Of a DNA stretch of 7,981 bases, positions 5,298 to 7,981 are shown in pieces; the stretch's first letter is position 1; each line of letters begins with the position of its first letter. The position numbers and the translations under genes were made by a program. The stretch covers positions 1 through 7,981 of the forward strand of contig JAHHSN010000047.1 of the NCBI GenBank assembly GCA_020025195.1, written 5' to 3'. The stretch is from Angelakisella sp. Its GTDB lineage: Bacteria > Bacillota > Clostridia > Oscillospirales > Ruminococcaceae. Below the pieces are notes generated by a model. The model had not been told where the DNA came from. It saw nothing but the letters and a program-made list of their open reading frames with translations, and ran no database searches.

Positions 5298-6062
5298 TTA
5301 GAGGGCAATATCGATCTCCGCCGAGACGGGGCAGTGGTCGCTTCCCATCACGTCGCTTAAAATCTCCGCCGCGCGGAGCTTTTCCCCAAGGCGCCGGGAG
5401 AGGATGACATAGTCGATCCGCCAGCCGGCGTTGTTTTTCCGGGCGTTAAAGCGGTAGCTCCACCAGCTGTAAGCCCCCTCCCGGTCAGGGTAGAGCGTGC
5501 GGAAGGAATCGAGGAAGCCGGCGTCCAGAAGCTCCTCCATCTTGTCCCGCTCCGGTTGGCTGTATCCGGCGCTCCCCTCGTTGGCCTTGGGGTTCTTGAG
5601 GTCGATGGGAGTGCGGGCCACATTGAGATCGCCGCAGTAAATGACCGGCTTTTTGACGTCCAGCTCCAGAAGATAGGCGCGGACGGCGTCCTCCCACTCC
5701 ACCCGGAACCCGATGCGGGCCAGCTCTGCCTGCGAATTGGGGGTGTAGCAGCAGACAAGGTAGAAGTTCTCATACTCCAGCGTGAGGAGTCGTCCCTCGT
5801 GATCCTCCATATGTCCGCCGGGACCCCGGGTGACTGAAAGCGGCCGGTGCGGGGTAAAGACGGCGACGCCGGAATAGCCCTTTCGCTCGGCGCTGTGCCA
5901 GTAGACCTCATAGCCCTCGGGGAGGGCGATCTCCGCCTGCTCGGGCTGCATTTTGCTTTCCTGGATGGCGAGGAAATCGGGGCGCTGTTCCCCTAAAAAT
6001 TCGAGAAAGCCTTTGCCCAGACAGGCGCGCAGGCCGTTGACGTTCCAAGAGATGACTTTCAT
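5298..6062 (-). CDS. exoA: Exodeoxyribonuclease III / AP endonuclease (ExoA/Xth family)
   Basis: A 254-residue Mg-dependent nuclease of the endonuclease-exonuclease-phosphatase superfamily. It cuts the DNA backbone at abasic sites and trims 3' ends during base excision repair. Motifs are complete: WNVNGLRA with N7, LAIQESK with metal ligand E35, Y106 in CYTPNS, GDLNVA with D145 and N147, WRIDYV with D217, and GSDHCPV with D242 and H243. The segment RIGFRVEWEDAVRAYL (116-131) resembles the Gram-positive ExoA type. The start ATG at 6062 is chosen because AAGGAGG (6070-6076) sits 7 bases upstream and the protein opens MKVISWNVNG; an upstream in-frame ATG at 6098 would start inside the promoter. 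It is a single-gene unit with its own promoter and probable terminator, convergent with the tRNA-Leu unit. Confidence 0.96.
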   Translation of the reverse strand: MKVISWNVNGLRACLGKGFLEFLGEQRPDFLAIQESKMQPEQAEIALPEGYEVYWHSAERKGYSGVAVFTPHRPLSVTRGPGGHMEDHEGRLLTLEYENFYLVCCYTPNSQAELARIGFRVEWEDAVRAYLLELDVKKPVIYCGDLNVARTPIDLKNPKANEGSAGYSQPERDKMEELLDAGFLDSFRTLYPDREGAYSWWSYRFNARKNNAGWRIDYVILSRRLGEKLRAAEILSDVMGSDHCPVSAEIDIAL

Positions 6063-6088
6063 AGCGGAGCCTCCTTTTTCTTTGTTTG

Positions 6089-6117
6089 AGTATAGCATAA
6101 AAGGCCGCCGGGGTCGA
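6089..6117 (-). promoter_or_regulatory. exoA promoter
   Basis: On the minus strand, TCGACC (6112-6117) and TATACT (6089-6094) are spaced by 17 bases. This matches the sigma-A layout with four of six consensus -35 bases and five of six -10 bases. The transcript would start near 6082, just before the AAGGAGG ribosome binding site. The flavodiiron terminator ends upstream of it, so exoA is transcribed independently. Confidence 0.65.
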
Positions 6118-6138
6118 GGTGAAAATACGGGCGGGGCA

Positions 6139-6179
6139 AAGAAAACCCCCGCGGGAGACGAGGCTGTGACCCGTGGGGG
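6139..6179 (-). terminator. Intrinsic terminator of the flavodiiron gene
   Basis: On the minus strand CCCCC (6175-6179) and CGGG (6170-6173) pair with CCCG (6152-6155) and GGGGG (6146-6150), with one A-C mismatch between the blocks and a 14-base loop. TTTTCTT (6139-6145) follows. It lies about 30 bases beyond the flavodiiron stop codon and before the exoA promoter, separating the two genes. Confidence 0.7.
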
Positions 6180-6209
6180 AAGGGTGACGGATTTTTTGGG
6201 GGGTGCGGC

Positions 6210-7667
6210 TCAGCCTTCCTTAAAGTGGGAGGCATCCACCCGGCAAATGGGGCAGGTGAAGCCCTCGGGGAGAGAGTCGCCCTCGTAGACATAGCCGCAG
6301 ACGTCACAGACCCAGCGGCGAACCGGGACGGCGGGAGCGGCGGGCTCTTCCGCCTTAAAGTGGGAGGCGTCCACCCGGCAGATGGGACAGGTGAAGCCCT
6401 CGGGGAGGGATTCGCCCTCATAGACATAGCCGCAGACGTCACAGACCCAGCGGCGAACCGGGGCGGCGGGAGCGGTGGGAGCATCATTCGGCTTCACCCT
6501 GCAGCCGCCCTCCGCGGTCAGCTCCTCCGCCATGCGGACAAGGCCGGTACGGTTATCGTCCGAAAGCGCGGAACGGATGGTAACGGAGGTTTCCAGCCAG
6601 GTAATCTCCGGCGCGCCGGCCAGCGCTTCCTTCATCAGAGCACCTGCGGCGGGTGCCCAGCTGCCGTTCTCAATGAGTCCCACGGTTCGGTGACCGAAGC
6701 CGCGCTCGGTGAGATGGGAGAGAAATTCCCGCATGGCGGGGAAGATTCCGCCGTTATAGGTGGTGGTGGCGAGCACCAGCCGGCCCAGCCGGAAGGCCTC
6801 CGCCACGGCGAAGGACCAGTCCTCCCGCGCGAGGTCGCAGAGCACGACCTCGGGGCAGCAGCGCTTTTTAAGCTCCTCGGCGAGGAGCTCCGCCGCCGCC
6901 CGGGTGTGTCCGTAGACCGAGGTATAGGCGATGAGTACGCCCTCCGATTCCGGCTCATACGCCGCCCACTTGCGGTAGAGACTGATATAAGGGGTGAGGT
7001 CGCCCTCCAGGACGGGGCCGTGCAGGGAACAGATTTTCTCGATGGGAAGCCCCGCGGCGGCATTGAGCAGCACCGAAACGGGTCTTCCGTATTTCCCGAC
7101 GATGCCGAAATAGTAGCGGCGTGCCTCTGCCTCCCAGGGCTTTTTGCAGTCGGCGGCGCCGAATTTGCCGAAGGCGTCCGCGGAAAAGAGGACGCGGTCG
7201 GTCTCGTCAAAGGTGACCATGACCTCCGGCCAGTGCACCATGGGCGCAAAGAGAAAGCGCAGGGTGTGCCGGCCGAGGGAAAGCGTGCCCTTGTTTTCCA
7301 CCGTGAGGCGGGCAGCCGTGGGAAAATCTCCCCGGAAAAACTGCCCCAGCATCCCGAAGGTCTTGGCGTTCCCGACAAGGGTCGCCGAGGGATAAGCGGA
7401 AAGGAAGGTGAGGATGTTGGCGGAGTGATCCGGTTCCATGTGCTGGATGATGAGGTAGTCGGGGGCGCGCTCTCCAAGCACCGCGCGGATGTTCCGGAGC
7501 CATGCCTCTCCAAAGCCCTCTCCGACGGTATCGAGGACAGCGGTCTTTTCATCCAGAATGAGATAGGAATTATAGGCCATGCCGTTTGGAACGCGGTACT
7601 GCCCCTCAAAAAGGTCAATGCGGCGGTCGCTGACGCCTACCGGGAAAATATCGGCTGTGATGTTCAT
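6210..7667 (-). CDS. Flavodiiron protein with two C-terminal short-spaced rubredoxin domains
   Basis: A 485-residue soluble flavodiiron protein, predicted to reduce oxygen to water and/or NO to N2O at a di-iron site. Residues 1-240 form the metallo-beta-lactamase-like domain with H76, E78, D80 and H81 (HMEPDH), H145, D164 and H216. Residues 243-385 form a flavodoxin domain with the FMN phosphate loop TSVYGHT (249-255) and TTYNGG (302-307). Two rubredoxin-like domains follow: C409, C412, C427, C430 and C454, C457, C472, C475. Only 14 residues separate the CxxC pairs in each, as in rubrerythrin rather than classical rubredoxin. The domains are nearly identical and would pass electrons to FMN. 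The ATG at 7667 is preceded by AGGAGG (7675-7680) with 7-base spacing. No reductase domain is fused, so a separate NAD(P)H:rubredoxin oxidoreductase is probably needed. NO versus oxygen preference cannot be read from sequence. Confidence 0.95.
   Translation of the reverse strand: MNITADIFPVGVSDRRIDLFEGQYRVPNGMAYNSYLILDEKTAVLDTVGEGFGEAWLRNIRAVLGERAPDYLIIQHMEPDHSANILTFLSAYPSATLVGNAKTFGMLGQFFRGDFPTAARLTVENKGTLSLGRHTLRFLFAPMVHWPEVMVTFDETDRVLFSADAFGKFGAADCKKPWEAEARRYYFGIVGKYGRPVSVLLNAAAGLPIEKICSLHGPVLEGDLTPYISLYRKWAAYEPESEGVLIAYTSVYGHTRAAAELLAEELKKRCCPEVVLCDLAREDWSFAVAEAFRLGRLVLATTTYNGGIFPAMREFLSHLTERGFGHRTVGLIENGSWAPAAGALMKEALAGAPEITWLETSVTIRSALSDDNRTGLVRMAEELTAEGGCRVKPNDAPTAPAAPVRRWVCDVCGYVYEGESLPEGFTCPICRVDASHFKAEEPAAPAVPVRRWVCDVCGYVYEGDSLPEGFTCPICRVDASHFKEG
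6220..6344. repeat. Intragenic tandem repeat, unit 1 (C-terminal rubredoxin module)
   Basis: This unit matches 6355-6479 at 117 of 125 positions by hand alignment, with a period of 135 bases and no gaps. It encodes the last rubredoxin-like domain and part of its linker. Most differences are silent; within the cysteine core the only protein change is Asp versus Glu. Confidence 0.95.
6355..6479. repeat. Intragenic tandem repeat, unit 2 (first rubredoxin module)
   Basis: Partner of 6220-6344, encoding the first rubredoxin-like domain after the flavodoxin domain. The repeat includes the Pro/Ala-rich linker that joins each module to what precedes it, so linker and domain were duplicated together as one cassette. 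Confidence 0.95.
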
Positions 7668-7730
7668 AATACTTCCTCCTTCCGGGGCGATGGCGGCGGG
7701 GGTTGTCCGGGGCACATCGCTTTTCTTTCC

Positions 7731-7739
7731 ATTATACCA
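7731..7739 (-). promoter_or_regulatory. Extended -10 promoter of the flavodiiron gene
   Basis: On the minus strand TGGTATAAT contains a perfect TATAAT (7731-7736) with an upstream TGn extension. No convincing -35 lies 16-18 bases upstream, as is common for extended -10 promoters or those needing an activator. The transcript would start near 7724, leaving a 57-base leader. I saw no clear PerR, Rex or Fur-type operator nearby. Confidence 0.6.
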
Positions 7740-7981
7740 TAAGCTGTGGGAGCGGAGCGGGAAAAATGGGGGGAAGCGGAAAATTTAATGGGGAGGACCG
7801 CATGGGGCGGGGCTCCTCCCCGGCAGGATAGGTAAAAGGAACGAGGGGGCGCGCCGGGCAGCCGCCCCTCCCCGTCCCGTTGTGGCTGGACTTTCCGGCT
7901 GCGGACGCGCAGCCCCCCGCCCGTCGACCCGACGGTTGCGCCCGCCCCCATGAGAGCGGCGGCACAGTCGGGGGCCCGCGC
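7740..7981. other. GC-rich stretch without a supported gene
   Basis: Every frame here gives low-complexity Gly/Pro/Arg/Ala translations with no ribosome binding site or recognisable domain. An 8-bp stem GGGGAGGA (7790-7797) with TCCTCCCC (7814-7821) is followed on the minus strand by ATTAAATTTT, so it may be a weak terminator of a gene lying to the right of the window. Smaller hairpins occur at 7899-7914 (GGCTGC/GCAGCC) and 7921-7935 (CCGTCG/CGACGG). An ATG at 7950 opens a frame to the window end but lacks a ribosome binding site, so it is not called. Confidence 0.4.

Noticed and set aside
6225..7742. A 505-codon open frame on the plus strand opposite the flavodiiron gene
   Set aside because: It lies antisense to a gene with complete catalytic motifs. 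Its translation is Gly/Asp/Arg-rich with no domain and no convincing ribosome binding site. Long antisense frames are expected in GC-rich coding DNA.
7731..7790. PerR, Rex or Fur operator near the flavodiiron promoter
   Set aside because: The AT-rich bases around the -10 and at 7781-7789 do not form the inverted repeats expected for these regulators, so none is claimed.

Overview
The window reads as chromosomal DNA of a high-GC anaerobic Firmicute, most likely a gut Oscillospiraceae-type clostridium. This is inferred from strong AGGAGG-type ribosome binding sites, sigma-A-type promoters, a tRNA gene that encodes its own CCA end, an oxygen- or NO-reducing flavodiiron protein of the sort found in anaerobes, and Gram-positive-like MurD and ExoA. 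No species call is possible from the sequence alone.

Layout. Bases 1-4329 (+ strand) form a tight apparent operon: murD (peptidoglycan precursor ligase), two paralogous M42-family metallo-aminopeptidases, and a GNAT acetyltransferase. The murD-M42 gap is 21 bp. The two M42 genes overlap by 11 bp, and the second M42 overlaps the GNAT gene through an ATGA junction. A promoter -10 lies at the very left edge.

Bases 4326-5088 (+) are the most unusual part. A near-consensus promoter sits on the GNAT stop codon. It is followed by a 5' hairpin, a structured leader, and the 5' half of a broken tRNA-Leu. Then come a lower-GC gene for a small TfoX N-terminal-domain protein, a second diverged copy of the same leader, and the intact tRNA-Leu(UAG) with a strong terminator. 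The leader plus tRNA 5' half is therefore a direct repeat of about 145 bp that brackets the TfoX gene. This suggests insertion into, or duplication of, a tRNA locus. Both leader copies keep the same hairpins and a possible pseudoknot, despite substitutions and indels.

Bases 5089-5297 are an intergenic stretch rich in terminator-like hairpins, between convergent transcription units. On the minus strand lie an exodeoxyribonuclease III/ExoA gene (5298-6062) with its own promoter and a flavodiiron protein (6210-7667). The latter carries two near-identical short-spaced rubredoxin domains at its C-terminus and is separated from exoA by a terminator. Both fit a theme of oxidative-stress defence and DNA repair in an anaerobe, but they are separate transcription units.

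Bases 7668-7981 are very GC-rich. They hold the flavodiiron promoter and some hairpins, but no gene I can support.
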